Assembly: GCA_035550655.1 (NCBI GenBank)
Contig: DASZOU010000020.1
Location: forward strand, 1-64,000
Direction of reading: 5' to 3'
DNA: 64,000 bases
From: DASZTV01 sp035550655
GTDB lineage: Bacteria > Actinomycetota > Actinomycetes > JAFAQI01
The notes beneath the pieces were generated by a model, which saw only the letters and a list, made by a program, of their open reading frames with translations, was not told where the DNA came from and ran no database searches. A program made the position numbers and the translations under genes. This document shows positions 40,933-50,125 of the stretch, in pieces (position 1 is the first letter of the stretch; each line of letters begins with the position of its first letter).

Positions 40933-42054
40933 ATGAGCGCACCGGGTTTTGACCAGGAGTTCATCGGGCTGGCGGCACCCGGCGGGCACCGAGCGGGCGC
41001 GGGCGGCTGGCCGTGTCAGGGCGTGTACTACACGCCCAGCGGCAAGCGCCCGCCCGTCGCGATGATCGCGACGCACTACAACGTCGACTTCTCCCAGCAC
41101 TATCTTGCCGAGTACGTCGCTCGGCGCGGGGTGGGCTTCCTCGGCTGGAACACCCGGTTCCGCGGCGCGGAGCAGTACTTCCTGCTCGACCACGCGCTCG
41201 TCGACATCGGCGTCGGCGTGCGGTGGCTGAAGGAGGTCGCGGGCGTCGAGACGGTCATCCTCCTTGGCAACTCCGGCGGCGGCTCGTTGATGTCGGCATA
41301 CCAGTCGCAGGCCGTCGAGCCGAACGTCGCGCCCGCCGTCGGGATGAAGCCGGCGGTGGGAATCGAGGAGCTCGTTGCTGCCGACGGGTACGTCGCGCTC
41401 GCGGCGCACCCGGGCCGACCGGACGTGCTGACCAGCTGGCTCGACGGGTCAGTGGTCGACGAGTTCGACCCCACCGCCACCGACCCGGAGCTGGATCTGT
41501 GGAATACGGACAACGGGCCGCCGTATGCCGCGGAGTTCGTCGCTCGTTACCGCACGGCGCAGGTGGCCCGCAACCAGCGCATCACGGACTGGTGCAAGTC
41601 GGAGCTCGACCGGGTCACCGCGGCCGGGTTCGTCGACCGCATCTTCCCGTTGTCGCGGACATGGGCCGACCCGCGGATGGTCGACCCATCGCTCGACCCG
41701 AGCAACCGGCCGGCGAACCTCTGCTACGGCGGCGTCCCGGAGCGCGCCAACAAGTCGGTGTGGGGGCTCGGCGTCGCGAACACGCTGCGCACCTGGCTGT
41801 CGATGTGGAGTCTCGAGACCTCGCAGTGTCGAGGCGAGCCGCACCTGGCGCGGGTGACGGTGCCGGCGCTCGTCATCAACGCCGACGCCGACGTCGGTGT
41901 CTTCCCGAGCGACGCGGCGAGGATCGTCGAGGCGATCGCCTCGACGGACAAGTCGCTGCACTCGCTGCCGGGCGCGCACTACTTCGAGTCGCCCGACGGG
42001 GCGCGGGACGACGTTGCCGACCTGATCGTCGACTGGGTGGGAAAGCACTGGTGA
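40933..42054 (+). CDS. Alpha/beta hydrolase family protein
   Basis: 373 residues. The nucleophile loop LLGNSGGGSLMSAYQ, the acid segment INADADVGVFPSDA and the late His in PGAHYFESP form a plausible triad. A long insertion between strand 5 and the acid (about 170-290) is Trp/Asp-rich. No signal peptide. It overlaps the CoA-transferase gene by four bases (GTGA), so the two may act on the same substrate, for example a thioester or ester cleared together. That link is inference. Confidence 0.72.
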   Translation: MSAPGFDQEFIGLAAPGGHRAGAGGWPCQGVYYTPSGKRPPVAMIATHYNVDFSQHYLAEYVARRGVGFLGWNTRFRGAEQYFLLDHALVDIGVGVRWLKEVAGVETVILLGNSGGGSLMSAYQSQAVEPNVAPAVGMKPAVGIEELVAADGYVALAAHPGRPDVLTSWLDGSVVDEFDPTATDPELDLWNTDNGPPYAAEFVARYRTAQVARNQRITDWCKSELDRVTAAGFVDRIFPLSRTWADPRMVDPSLDPSNRPANLCYGGVPERANKSVWGLGVANTLRTWLSMWSLETSQCRGEPHLARVTVPALVINADADVGVFPSDAARIVEAIASTDKSLHSLPGAHYFESPDGARDDVADLIVDWVGKHW

Positions 42055-43265
42055 CCCCAGGCTCAGGTGGTCCGCTGGCCGGAATGAAGGTGCTCGAGCT
42101 CGGTTCACTCATCGCCGGGCCGTTCGCGGGCCAGCTGCTGGGCGACTACGGCGCCGACGTGATCAAGATCGAACCGTGTCGCGACGGCGACCCGATGCGC
42201 CGGTGGGGAGTCCTGCACGAAGGCGACAGCCTCTGGTGGCCCACGATCGGGCGGAACAAGCGTTCGGTGTGCGTCGATATGAGGGTGCCAGAGGGTCAGG
42301 CGTTGATCCGGCGCCTCGCGGCGAAGGTCGACGTCGTCACGGAGAACTTTCGGCCGGGCCGCATGGCCGAGTGGGGTCTTGGCTACGACGTGCTCTCGGC
42401 CGCGAACCCGGCCCTCATCCTCGCCCACGTCTCAGGGTTCGGGCAGACCGGTCCCCGCGCGCGCGATGCCGGCTTCGGGAGCATCGGCGAGGCAATGGGC
42501 GGCATCCGCTACACGACGGGGAGCCCTGACCGCCCGCCCAGCCGGTACGGCGTGAGCCTCGGCGACGCCGTCACCTCGCTGTTCACCGTGATCGGTGTGC
42601 TCGCCGCGCTCAACGAGGTACGTCGCTCTGGACGCGGCCAGGAGGTGGACATCGCCATCTACGAGGCGGTGGCGGCGCTCATGGAGTCGACGATGGCCGA
42701 CTACGAGCTGGGCGGCGTGATCCGGGAGCGATCGGGAAGCGTGCTGCCAGGTGTCGCTCCGTCCAACGTCTACGCCGCCGCCGACGGCACCGAGCTCGTG
42801 ATCGCCGCCAACGCAGACGCCGTGTTCGGCCGACTCTGTGGCGCGATGGGCCGCCCCGAGCTCGCCACCGACGAGCGGTTCGCCACCCATCGGGCGCGTG
42901 CCGAGCGGCAGGCCGAGCTCGATGCACTGATCGGGGCGTGGACTGCGACCCTCGATGGCGACGACCTGTTGCAGCGGCTGAACGCCGCGGGCGTACCGGC
43001 CGGACGCATCTTCACGGCAGCGGACATGGTCGGCGACCCGCACTACGCGGCGCGCGACATGGTGCTGCGCCTCGCCTCACACCAGGGCTGGACCGTCCCG
43101 ATGACGGGGGTCGTTCCGAAGTTCGCTGCCAGCCCCGGTGGGGTGCGGACGACGGGCGCGGCGCTCGGTGCGCACACCGAGGAAGTGCTGACGGAGCTCG
43201 CGGACGTCAGCGCCGCAGAGCTCGCGGAGCTGGAGACCGCAGGCGTGATCGCTGTCAGGCGGTGA
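42051..43265 (+). CDS. CaiB/BaiF family CoA-transferase
   Basis: 404 residues, class III CoA-transferase. It begins LAGMKVLELGSLIAGPFAGQLLGDYGADVIKIE, followed by GRNKRSVCVDMR. The catalytic aspartate is Asp172 in VSLGDAV, and the late RAAGVPAGRIFTAADM-like segment is NAAGVPAGRIFTAADM. The GTG overlaps the hydrolase stop. It exchanges CoA between two carboxylates; the substrates are not predictable. Its 3' end overlaps the convergent VOC gene by 11 bp. Confidence 0.9.
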   Translation: MTPGSGGPLAGMKVLELGSLIAGPFAGQLLGDYGADVIKIEPCRDGDPMRRWGVLHEGDSLWWPTIGRNKRSVCVDMRVPEGQALIRRLAAKVDVVTENFRPGRMAEWGLGYDVLSAANPALILAHVSGFGQTGPRARDAGFGSIGEAMGGIRYTTGSPDRPPSRYGVSLGDAVTSLFTVIGVLAALNEVRRSGRGQEVDIAIYEAVAALMESTMADYELGGVIRERSGSVLPGVAPSNVYAAADGTELVIAANADAVFGRLCGAMGRPELATDERFATHRARAERQAELDALIGAWTATLDGDDLLQRLNAAGVPAGRIFTAADMVGDPHYAARDMVLRLASHQGWTVPMTGVVPKFAASPGGVRTTGAALGAHTEEVLTELADVSAAELAELETAGVIAVRR

Positions 43266-43797
43266 CGGCGGACGCGGGCGTGTGCTTGACGTCGTCGGGC
43301 CGCAGCGCGCGCAGCCAGCACGCGAACTCGAGGCTGAGCCCGTCCGGGTCGAAGAAGTACACGGACCGCATGAACACGCCGTCATGCATCTCCATCGACC
43401 AGCCCTCCGGGCTGTCGTCGTGGTTGACCGGCCCGATGCAGTAGATGCCGCGTTCCCTGAGCTTGGCGGCGTAGCCGTCGATCTTCTCCGGCGCCACGTC
43501 GAAGGCGACGTGGTTCATCGTCGAAACCGCTGTTGTGATGTCACCAAGACCCGGCAACGCCGCCGGAGCGGTCACCCCGGGCTCACGCGCAGGTGCTCCC
43601 GGGAACCAGAAGAACGCCAGCGAGTCGCCGTTTCCGACGTCGAAGAAGAAGTGCTGCCCCATGCCGTTCGGCAGCTCGAGCGTCTTGGTCAGTCGCAGTC
43701 CGAGGACCTCGGTGTAGAACTCCACGGTCTTCGCCATGTCGCTGCACACCAGCGCCAGGTGGTTGATCCCGCGTACCTCGAATGCTGCGTCGGCCAT
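43255..43797 (-). CDS. VOC (glyoxalase/extradiol dioxygenase superfamily) protein
   Basis: 180 residues with paired beta-alpha-beta-beta-beta modules. Metal ligand candidates are His14 in GINHLALVCSD, the His in TMNHVAFDV and the Glu in GLSLEFACW. Single-module-pair VOC proteins of this size include dioxygenases, lyases and epimerases; nothing here decides between them. TACGAT lies 6 nt before the ATG, suggesting a leaderless mRNA. Confidence 0.82.
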   Translation of the reverse strand: MADAAFEVRGINHLALVCSDMAKTVEFYTEVLGLRLTKTLELPNGMGQHFFFDVGNGDSLAFFWFPGAPAREPGVTAPAALPGLGDITTAVSTMNHVAFDVAPEKIDGYAAKLRERGIYCIGPVNHDDSPEGWSMEMHDGVFMRSVYFFDPDGLSLEFACWLRALRPDDVKHTPASAVTA

Positions 43798-43803
43798 GTC
43801 GGC

Positions 43804-43809
43804 ATCGTA
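43804..43809 (-). promoter_or_regulatory. -10 box of VOC gene
   Basis: TACGAT on the minus strand, exactly 6 nt before ATG 43797; the same hexamer and spacing as tetR. Confidence 0.45.
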
Positions 43810-43895
43810 GGCCCGTCTCAGGCGTACGGATTGAACCGATCGACCCCGGGCGACGAATACGCTGCGGGGAAGTTCGCGGTGCCCGAAGGAGACCG

Positions 43896-44384
43896 GTGTC
43901 CATCTACGACATTTCGTTGACCACGCTGGACGGCAAGCCAGCCTCGCTGGCAGAGCACGCCGGCGAGGTCATGCTCGCCGTCAATGTCGCGTCCAAGTGC
44001 GGCTACACGCCGCAGTACGAGGCGCTGCAAAGACTCCACGAGACGTACGCGGAGCAGGGGTTCGCCGTTCTGGGCTTCCCGTGCAACCAGTTCCTGTTCC
44101 AGGAGAGCGGCTCCGCGGAGAAGATCGCGGACTTCTGCAGCACGACGTACGGTGTCTCGTTCCCCATGTTCGCCAAGATCAAGGTCAACGGCCGCGGCCG
44201 GCACCCGCTCTACAGCGAGCTGACGAAGGCGCCCGACTCGACCGGCAAGGCCGGCCGGGTGAAGTGGAACTTCGAGAAGTTCCTCATCAACCGGCAGGGC
44301 GAGGTGGTGGGGCGCTTCCGCACGCCCGTCAAGCCGGACTCCCCGGAGATCGTCCAGGCGATCGAGGCCGCGCTGGCCGACTGA
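43896..44384 (+). CDS. Glutathione peroxidase family thiol peroxidase
   Basis: 162 residues, thioredoxin fold. The peroxidatic residue is Cys35 in VASKCGYTPQY (cysteine, not selenocysteine), a second Cys63 lies in GFPCNQF, and the tetrad Gln and Trp (VKWNFEKFL) are present. In actinobacteria such enzymes usually take electrons from thioredoxin. GTG 43896 has GAAGGAG just upstream. The 3' end overlaps the convergent ABC permease gene by 56 bp. Confidence 0.9.
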   Translation: MSIYDISLTTLDGKPASLAEHAGEVMLAVNVASKCGYTPQYEALQRLHETYAEQGFAVLGFPCNQFLFQESGSAEKIADFCSTTYGVSFPMFAKIKVNGRGRHPLYSELTKAPDSTGKAGRVKWNFEKFLINRQGEVVGRFRTPVKPDSPEIVQAIEAALAD

Positions 44385-45585
44385 GGACCTCCCGCCACGG
44401 CACGCGGCTGCCGGTCCGAAGTACCGCGCGGCGGTAGACGATTCCGGCGGCCTTCGCCATCCCGAGCGTCGAAGTCACGGAGATGAGTGCGGACAGGGCG
44501 AACTCCCACCAGGTGGCCTGGTGCAGGCCCACCAGCACCGGCATGGCGAACGGTGCGGTGAACGGGATGTACGCGAGCGTCGTCACGTACGCCGAGGCGT
44601 GCCCCGACGACACCGCGGTGATGGACGAGACGTAGCCGACCAGCAACGGAACGGTGATGGGGAACGCGATCGCCTGCACCTGGTCTTGGCGTTCGACCAT
44701 CGAGCCGGCACCCGCGAAGACCCAGCTGTAGAACGCGTAACCGAGCAGCAGCCAGAAGAGCGTGGCGACCACGACCGCCGGCGCCGTTCCCTTGAGCAGA
44801 TCCGAGCCGACAGCGCCGGCGAGTCCGAGCGCGAACCCGACGAGAACCGTCGCCTGCATGAACACGAGGGTCCCGATGCCGAGCACCTTCCCGGCGAGCA
44901 GCTGGGTGGGCCGGACGGCGGCGAGGAGCACCTCGACGACGCGGCTTGCCTTCTCCTCCATCACCCCGATCAACGTCCAGGTGCCGTACTGGCTGAGCAT
45001 GACGAACAGCAGGATCAGGCCGATTACCGAGGTGCCTTGCTCGGCGCCCGTGCTTCGGGCCGGGCTGAGCCCGTGGATTGCCACGGGCCGGATGTGGCTG
45101 ATCCGCGACACCTGCACGGGGGTGAGGCGGGCAGCAGCGAATGCCCGTTGCTCCCCAAGGAGGAGGGCGAGGGCCCGGGCGAGCTGGGCCTTGGTGGAGC
45201 TGTCGTCCTTGCTGAGGGTGTGCGCCAGCTCGACGCTGGTGTTGCCGATCAGCAGCAGATCGATCCGGCCGGAACGCAGATCGGCCCTGGCGCCGGCCAC
45301 GGTGGACTCTCCGATGATGTCGACCGCGGCGGAGAACGCTGCGCCGGTCTTCTCGATCGCTACCCGGGTGCGGGTCGGGACGGTTCCTGTGACGCCGACG
45401 ATTTCGCGCGGCTTGTGCCCGTTGTTCAGCGCCGGGATCACGATCGCGGCGGCGATCGCGATGAGCATCACGAACGTCGCGATTCGGAACGTCCGCCCGC
45501 GCAACCGCTGCTCGACTTCCCGGGCCGCGACGAGAAGCACATGCGACGACGGTGTCCGCCGCATCAACCCGAATCCAGGGGCCAT
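44329..45585 (-). CDS. ABC-2 type exporter permease
   Basis: 418 residues. One transmembrane helix near 35-55, a large outside domain (about 60-190) and five to six helices in the C-terminal half (ILLFVMLSQYG..., FPITVPLLVGYVSS...). MEEKASRVVEVLLAAVRPTQLL is a hallmark of NatB/YhaP-type permeases. It is last in a four-gene operon, after its ATPase (TGATG overlap). The substrate is unknown; NatAB-like sodium export is one possibility. Confidence 0.82.
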   Translation of the reverse strand: MAPGFGLMRRTPSSHVLLVAAREVEQRLRGRTFRIATFVMLIAIAAAIVIPALNNGHKPREIVGVTGTVPTRTRVAIEKTGAAFSAAVDIIGESTVAGARADLRSGRIDLLLIGNTSVELAHTLSKDDSSTKAQLARALALLLGEQRAFAAARLTPVQVSRISHIRPVAIHGLSPARSTGAEQGTSVIGLILLFVMLSQYGTWTLIGVMEEKASRVVEVLLAAVRPTQLLAGKVLGIGTLVFMQATVLVGFALGLAGAVGSDLLKGTAPAVVVATLFWLLLGYAFYSWVFAGAGSMVERQDQVQAIAFPITVPLLVGYVSSITAVSSGHASAYVTTLAYIPFTAPFAMPVLVGLHQATWWEFALSALISVTSTLGMAKAAGIVYRRAVLRTGSRVPWREVLSRPARPRSPGRSPGSPA

Positions 45586-46472
45586 CAGCCGAGCGCCTCT
45601 CGAAATACCTCGGACAGGCGGCGGCGCTCGAATCGGAACTCCGTGACCCGACCGGCGGCCCGCGCCGCGTCGAGGATGGCGTCGCTGTCGGTTGCGTCGT
45701 CGACTGCCAGCCGGACGGCTCCCGCATCGATCTCCGACACCTTCGCGCCCTGCAGCTTTCCTGCCCACCGCCCCGCGCGGTCCCCGTCAACCCGGACGAC
45801 GAGCCGGCGTGCGCCGTGAGTCGTCAAGTCGTCGACATCGCCCGCGACCACGAGCCGGCCATGGTCGATGATCGTCACGGTCTCGCAGAGGTCTTCGACC
45901 AGGTCGAGCTGATGGCTCGACAACAGCACGGTGCAGCCACGGTGCGCTTCCTCGCGGAGCACCTCGCTGATGGAGTCCACCCCGCCGGGGTCCAGGCCGG
46001 CGAGCGGCTCGTCGAGGACGAGCAGGTCGGGCTCGTGCACCAACGCGACCGCAAGCTGGACGCGCTGCTGGTTGCCGTGCGAAAGCGTCTCGAGCTTCGA
46101 CTCGGCGTAGCCGGCGATGCCGAGTCGCTCGAGGCACTGCGTGGTCGCCGCTTGGACGGCGTGAGCCGGGACGCCGTGCAGCCGGGCGAAGTACTCGACC
46201 TGCTCACCAACGGTCATCGACGGGTAGAGGCCGCGTTCCTCGGGCATGTAGCCGAACTGCCGTCGCGTCGTCAGGTCGATCGGGTGCTGGTTCCACTGGA
46301 CGATTCCCGCGTCGAGGTCGGTGAGCCCGAAGATCGCTCGCATCGTCGTGGTCTTGCCGGCGCCGTTGGGTCCGAGGAAGCCGCACACGCGCCCGGGCGG
46401 GACGTCGAAGCTGAGCCCGTCGAGTGCGAGGGTCGCACCGAAGCGGCGGGTCAGCCCGATGAGCGCCAGCAT
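45585..46472 (-). CDS. ABC transporter ATP-binding protein (NatA-like)
   Basis: 295 residues: Walker A GPNGAGKTTT, signature LSHGNQQRVQLA (LSHGN variant), Walker B LLVLDEPLAGLD and switch His in SSHQLDL. A C-terminal ~85-residue extension is typical of DUF4162-containing drug or ion exporters. It pairs with the permease just downstream. ATG 46472 overlaps the stop of the preceding permease by four bases. Confidence 0.88.
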   Translation of the reverse strand: MLALIGLTRRFGATLALDGLSFDVPPGRVCGFLGPNGAGKTTTMRAIFGLTDLDAGIVQWNQHPIDLTTRRQFGYMPEERGLYPSMTVGEQVEYFARLHGVPAHAVQAATTQCLERLGIAGYAESKLETLSHGNQQRVQLAVALVHEPDLLVLDEPLAGLDPGGVDSISEVLREEAHRGCTVLLSSHQLDLVEDLCETVTIIDHGRLVVAGDVDDLTTHGARRLVVRVDGDRAGRWAGKLQGAKVSEIDAGAVRLAVDDATDSDAILDAARAAGRVTEFRFERRRLSEVFREALG

Positions 46473-47311
46473 CAGAGGTCGGCCCGGCCGAACCGCCAGC
46501 TGGCGAGCAGCCCGCAGCCAATGATGTACGCCGCGGTGAACAGCCACAACCCCGGGCCGCCACCGTTCGCGCCGCCGAGCGGACCGAGCTGCACGAGCTG
46601 GCCGAGCGGTCCGGAGGGCGAGAGCTTCTGCAGCGCGTCCCGGTACATCGCCTCGAACGGCAATGCCCAGGAGACCGCCTCGGCGATCCGGGTCAGGGTG
46701 TGGGCTCCGAACGACTTGCCGATCTCGCCGAGCAGACCGGCGACCAGCCCGGCGCCGTAGGCCATCAGGACGCTGACGCCCGTCGCGACCGTCGAGAACA
46801 GGCACGACACGAGCAGCGTCAGTGCCGTCACGACGAGGACGCCGGTGACCAGGCGAGGGATGACCTGCCAGGCACTGGGCGGCAGATTGTGGAACATCAG
46901 CCGGGTGAGGGCGGTCGCGAACACGGACACGAGAAGGACGTAGGAACAGGACACGACGGCCGCGGCGAGCGCGCGCCCACCGAGATAGGAGTTGCGGCCG
47001 ACCGGGCGTACCACGAGTGGCTGGACGAGCCCTCTGTCGACGTCGCCGCGCACGGCGCCCGCGGTCAGGAAGACCGACAGCACGCTGCCGAGGAACAGTG
47101 TCGTGAACGAGGCCAGACCGAGCAGCGTGGCCGGGACGATCGGCTTGATGGCCGGAGTCTCGAGCAGTCCGCCGACATGGTGTTTGAGGCTGATGCAGCC
47201 GGCAAGGTAGAGCCCGCCGCTGAGCAGGGTCAGCATGCCCACGACGGTGAGGACACGCCGGCGCACCGCTTCCTGCAGCGCGAGTCTCGCGATGACGAGG
47301 ACGTCGGTCAT
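46469..47311 (-). CDS. ABC-2 type permease
   Basis: About 279 residues with six hydrophobic segments (first at about 22-42, last near 255-272), no soluble catalytic part. ALRGDVDRG-like AVRGDVDRGLVQPLVVRPVGRNSYLGG is the conserved cytosolic loop of ABC-2 permeases. It follows its own ATPase gene with a four-base overlap. It forms the first of two exporter units in the operon. Confidence 0.82.
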
Positions 47312-48174
47312 CGCTGCGTCTCGCGGTCGCCGACCAGCTCGAGGTAAAGGTCCTCGAGCGTTGAGCGGTGCGGCTCGACCGAATAGACGGAGCGCCCCTC
47401 GCGCACCAGCCGTTTGACCAGGCCGGGGATCTCGTCTCGGCTGATGTCGGGGTGTTCGACCCGGCCCTGGTCGGTCTCGACGGTGACGCCGTGTACGGCG
47501 GTGAGCTCGGCAACCGTGCCCTGTGCGACGACGCGGCCGGCGTCGATGAGTACGACGCGATCGGCGAGCAGCTCGACCTCGCCGAGGAGATGGGTGTTGA
47601 GCAGCACGGCAGTGCCGCGGTCCCGCGCCCGGGCGAGCACCTCGCGCACGGTGTGCCGTCCCGCCGGGTCGAGCGCAGAGGTCGGCTCGTCGAGCAACAG
47701 CACCTCGGGTGCCCCTACCAGCGCCTGCGCCAGCCCGAGCCGCTGCTGCATCCCCTTGCTCATCGCCTCGACCCGAGTCGCCGCGGCGTTGCTCAGGCCG
47801 ACCTCGGCGAGCAGCGCCGCGCGCTCGGCGGCGGGATCGGTCACCGGGCGGTGGCCCAGCCGCTGGTGGGTGGCGAGCACCTCGGCGGCGGTCGCCCAGC
47901 CGGGGAAGCGGAACAGCTCGGCGAGGTAGCCGACCTTGCCGCGGGCGGGTGTGGAGCCGGCCGCCGCCCCGGCGATGGTCGCCGTACCCCCGTCGCCTCG
48001 CACCAGACCGCACAGCAGCTTGGTCAAGGTCGACTTGCCGGCGCCATTCGGGCCGAGCAGACCGACGACCTCGCCGGCGGAGACATGGATGTCGACGCCG
48101 CGCAGCGCGACCGTCGTCCGGTAGGACTTCGTCAGCCCGCGCGCGGCGAGGATGGGCTCAGTCGGTGTGCTCAT
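47308..48174 (-). CDS. ABC transporter ATP-binding protein
   Basis: 288 residues. Walker A GPNGAGKST, signature MSKGMQQRLGLAQ, Walker B VLLLDEPTSALD, switch His in NTHLLGEVE. The MSKGM signature is a variant seen in many ABC-2 exporters. It is the first gene of a minus-strand operon that runs through two ATPase/permease pairs to 44329. The ATG at 48174 is preceded by no obvious operator. Confidence 0.88.
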   Translation of the reverse strand: MSTPTEPILAARGLTKSYRTTVALRGVDIHVSAGEVVGLLGPNGAGKSTLTKLLCGLVRGDGGTATIAGAAAGSTPARGKVGYLAELFRFPGWATAAEVLATHQRLGHRPVTDPAAERAALLAEVGLSNAAATRVEAMSKGMQQRLGLAQALVGAPEVLLLDEPTSALDPAGRHTVREVLARARDRGTAVLLNTHLLGEVELLADRVVLIDAGRVVAQGTVAELTAVHGVTVETDQGRVEHPDISRDEIPGLVKRLVREGRSVYSVEPHRSTLEDLYLELVGDRETQR

Positions 48175-48197
48175 CCCGACTGACGCTAGTAGGCGGG

Positions 48198-49034
48198 CTA
48201 CAGCTCGATTCCGAGCCGCTTCCCGGCGCGCCGCATGACGGTTGCCACCACTCGTTGGTAGCGGGCCCCGGTGATGCGTGCGGTGGCATCGAACATTCGT
48301 GCGTCTGCGCCGATGAGAATGCGGGGGCTCTTGCGGTCCACGCCCCGCAGGATCGTCTCGGCCGCCTTCTCAGGGGTCGTCCGCGCCGCGCGCTCGAACC
48401 GGTCGGCGCGCTCCTCAAGGGGAATCAGATCGCGCGCCGCACGCGCGTCTCTCGCGATGTTCGTCTTGATGCCGCCGGGATGGACGCAGCTCACGGCCAC
48501 CGGATGCCCGGCGATCAGCATCTCCTGCCGGAGCGCCTCGGTGAAGCCTCTGACCGCGAACTTCGCGGCGTTGTAGGCGCTCTGCGACGGGACGCCGACG
48601 AAGCCGAACACGCTGGAGATGTTGACCAGGTGGCCGTCGCGCGACGCGATCAGGTGCGGCAGGAACGCCTTGGTTCCGTGGACCACGCCCCAGAAGTTGA
48701 TGCCCATGAGCCAGTCGAGGTCTTCCCAGCTCATCTCCTCGACCGTCGCCATGAGAGCGACGCCGGCGTTGTTCACGACGAGGTTCGCCTCGCCCAGATC
48801 GCGCGTCACCTCCTCGGCGTGTGCGAGGACGGCGGCACGGTCCGCGACGTCGAGGTGGTAGCCGTGCGCCTCGGCGCCGGCCTTCTCGCACATGGCGACG
48901 GTCTCGCCGAGCGCGGTGTCGTTGACATCGGATATCGCGAGCCGCGCTCCGCGGTTGGCCAGCTCGACGGCCAGCGCTCGCCCGATCCCCGACCCGGCTC
49001 CGGTGACGACTGCGATCTTCCCCTGATACTGCAT
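48198..49034 (-). CDS. Short-chain dehydrogenase/reductase
   Basis: 278 residues, classical SDR. Cofactor loop TGAGSGIGRALA, NNAG motif (VVNNAGVALM), catalytic Ser in NISSVFG, Tyr and Lys in SAYNAAK. Asp in AISDVND after strand 2 suggests an NAD preference. A C-terminal 45-residue extension ends in a basic amphipathic helix. The start is 14 bp from divergent ubiA-like; CAGAGT 6 nt upstream is a near-match to a -10. Substrate unknown. Confidence 0.88.
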   Translation of the reverse strand: MQYQGKIAVVTGAGSGIGRALAVELANRGARLAISDVNDTALGETVAMCEKAGAEAHGYHLDVADRAAVLAHAEEVTRDLGEANLVVNNAGVALMATVEEMSWEDLDWLMGINFWGVVHGTKAFLPHLIASRDGHLVNISSVFGFVGVPSQSAYNAAKFAVRGFTEALRQEMLIAGHPVAVSCVHPGGIKTNIARDARAARDLIPLEERADRFERAARTTPEKAAETILRGVDRKSPRILIGADARMFDATARITGARYQRVVATVMRRAGKRLGIEL

Positions 49035-49048
49035 CTGGTCACTCTGTC

Positions 49049-50125
49049 ATGCGTGGGACGCTTGGCGACATGACGGTCACCGAGGCGGGCACCCGGGAGC
49101 TGGCGGCACCGCCGGCAAGCGGTCACGGACCCCGCTCCTGGCTCTACGCGCTGACGACCACCAACCCGCCGCCCGCAGCCGGTGACGACATCGATGCGAT
49201 CACCCGCTGGATCGTCGTCACCCGTGCCGCCGTGCTGCCGATGACGTTGTTCGCCGGGCTGGTCGGCGGTCTGCTCGCCGTACGCCACCGCGGGTTCGAC
49301 ACCCTCGACCTGGCGCTTGCGATCCTGGGGATCGTTCTCGCGCACCTCAACAACAACCTGACCAACGACCTGTTCGACACCGGGGTGGGCACCGATCAGG
49401 CGTCCTACCCGCGCGCGCTCTACGCACCGCACCCGCTGCTGTCCAACCTCGTGACGGCCCGGCAGCTGTACGCCGCGATCGCGCTCACGACGATCGGCGA
49501 CCTGGTGATCGCGGGGGTGCTGCTCGACCGCCGGGGCTGGGGCGTCGTCGCGTTCGCCACGGCCGGCATCATCCTGTCGGTCGCCTACACCGCTCCGCCG
49601 CTGCGGTTGAAGAAGCGCGGTCTCGGCGAGCCCGACGTCCTGGTAGTCTGGGGTCCGCTGATGGTCGGCGGAACCTACTTGGCGGCGACCGGTCACCTGC
49701 CGTGGCAGGTCATCGTCGCGAGCGTTCCGTACGGGTTGCTGTGCACGACCGTGCTGATGGGCAAGCACGTCGACAAGATCCCGTACGACGAGCCCGCCGG
49801 CACCCGCACCCTTCCCGTCATCCTCGGCGAGCAGCGAGCAAAGCGAGCAACGCTCGCCTTGTTGGCGGCCTTCTACCTGACAGTGGGACTAGGGATCGCG
49901 CTGCGAGCGCTTCCCTGGCTGACCGCGATCGTCGTGCTGGCGCTACCCCGGCTGGGCCAGGTGTGGAAGGCGTTTCAGGCGCCACCGCCGGCGGAGCCGC
50001 CGAAGCACTATCCGATCTGGCCGCTGTGGTACGCGGCGGCCGCGTTCCTGCACGTGCGCCGCGCGGGCGCGCTGCTCGTGCTGGGACTGGTGATCAGCGC
50101 GGCGTTCAACCTGGGCTGGAAGTAG
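49049..50125 (+). CDS. UbiA-family membrane prenyltransferase
   Basis: 358 residues with eight or nine hydrophobic helices. The two Asp-rich motifs are NDLFD in NNLTNDLFDTGVGTD (about 97-111) and DKIPYDEPAGTRT (about 235-247), which bind the prenyl diphosphate through Mg. It attaches an isoprenoid to an aromatic or other acceptor; menaquinone-type or terpenoid products are possible but no quinone genes are nearby. A second ATG at 49070 is an alternative start. The 3' end overlaps UPF0182 by 20 bp. Confidence 0.82.
   Translation: MRGTLGDMTVTEAGTRELAAPPASGHGPRSWLYALTTTNPPPAAGDDIDAITRWIVVTRAAVLPMTLFAGLVGGLLAVRHRGFDTLDLALAILGIVLAHLNNNLTNDLFDTGVGTDQASYPRALYAPHPLLSNLVTARQLYAAIALTTIGDLVIAGVLLDRRGWGVVAFATAGIILSVAYTAPPLRLKKRGLGEPDVLVVWGPLMVGGTYLAATGHLPWQVIVASVPYGLLCTTVLMGKHVDKIPYDEPAGTRTLPVILGEQRAKRATLALLAAFYLTVGLGIALRALPWLTAIVVLALPRLGQVWKAFQAPPPAEPPKHYPIWPLWYAAAAFLHVRRAGALLVLGLVISAAFNLGWK

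Noticed and set aside
43858..43863. TACGCT with TTGAAC at 43831 as a glutathione peroxidase promoter
   Set aside because: Spacer of 21 bp is too long for a standard promoter; the -10 alone may be real, but support is weak.
49035..49048. Third bidirectional leaderless promoter between SDR and ubiA-like genes
   Set aside because: The SDR side has CAGAGT at 6 nt, lacking the first T, and the plus side has no TANNNT at 6-7 nt before either ATG.
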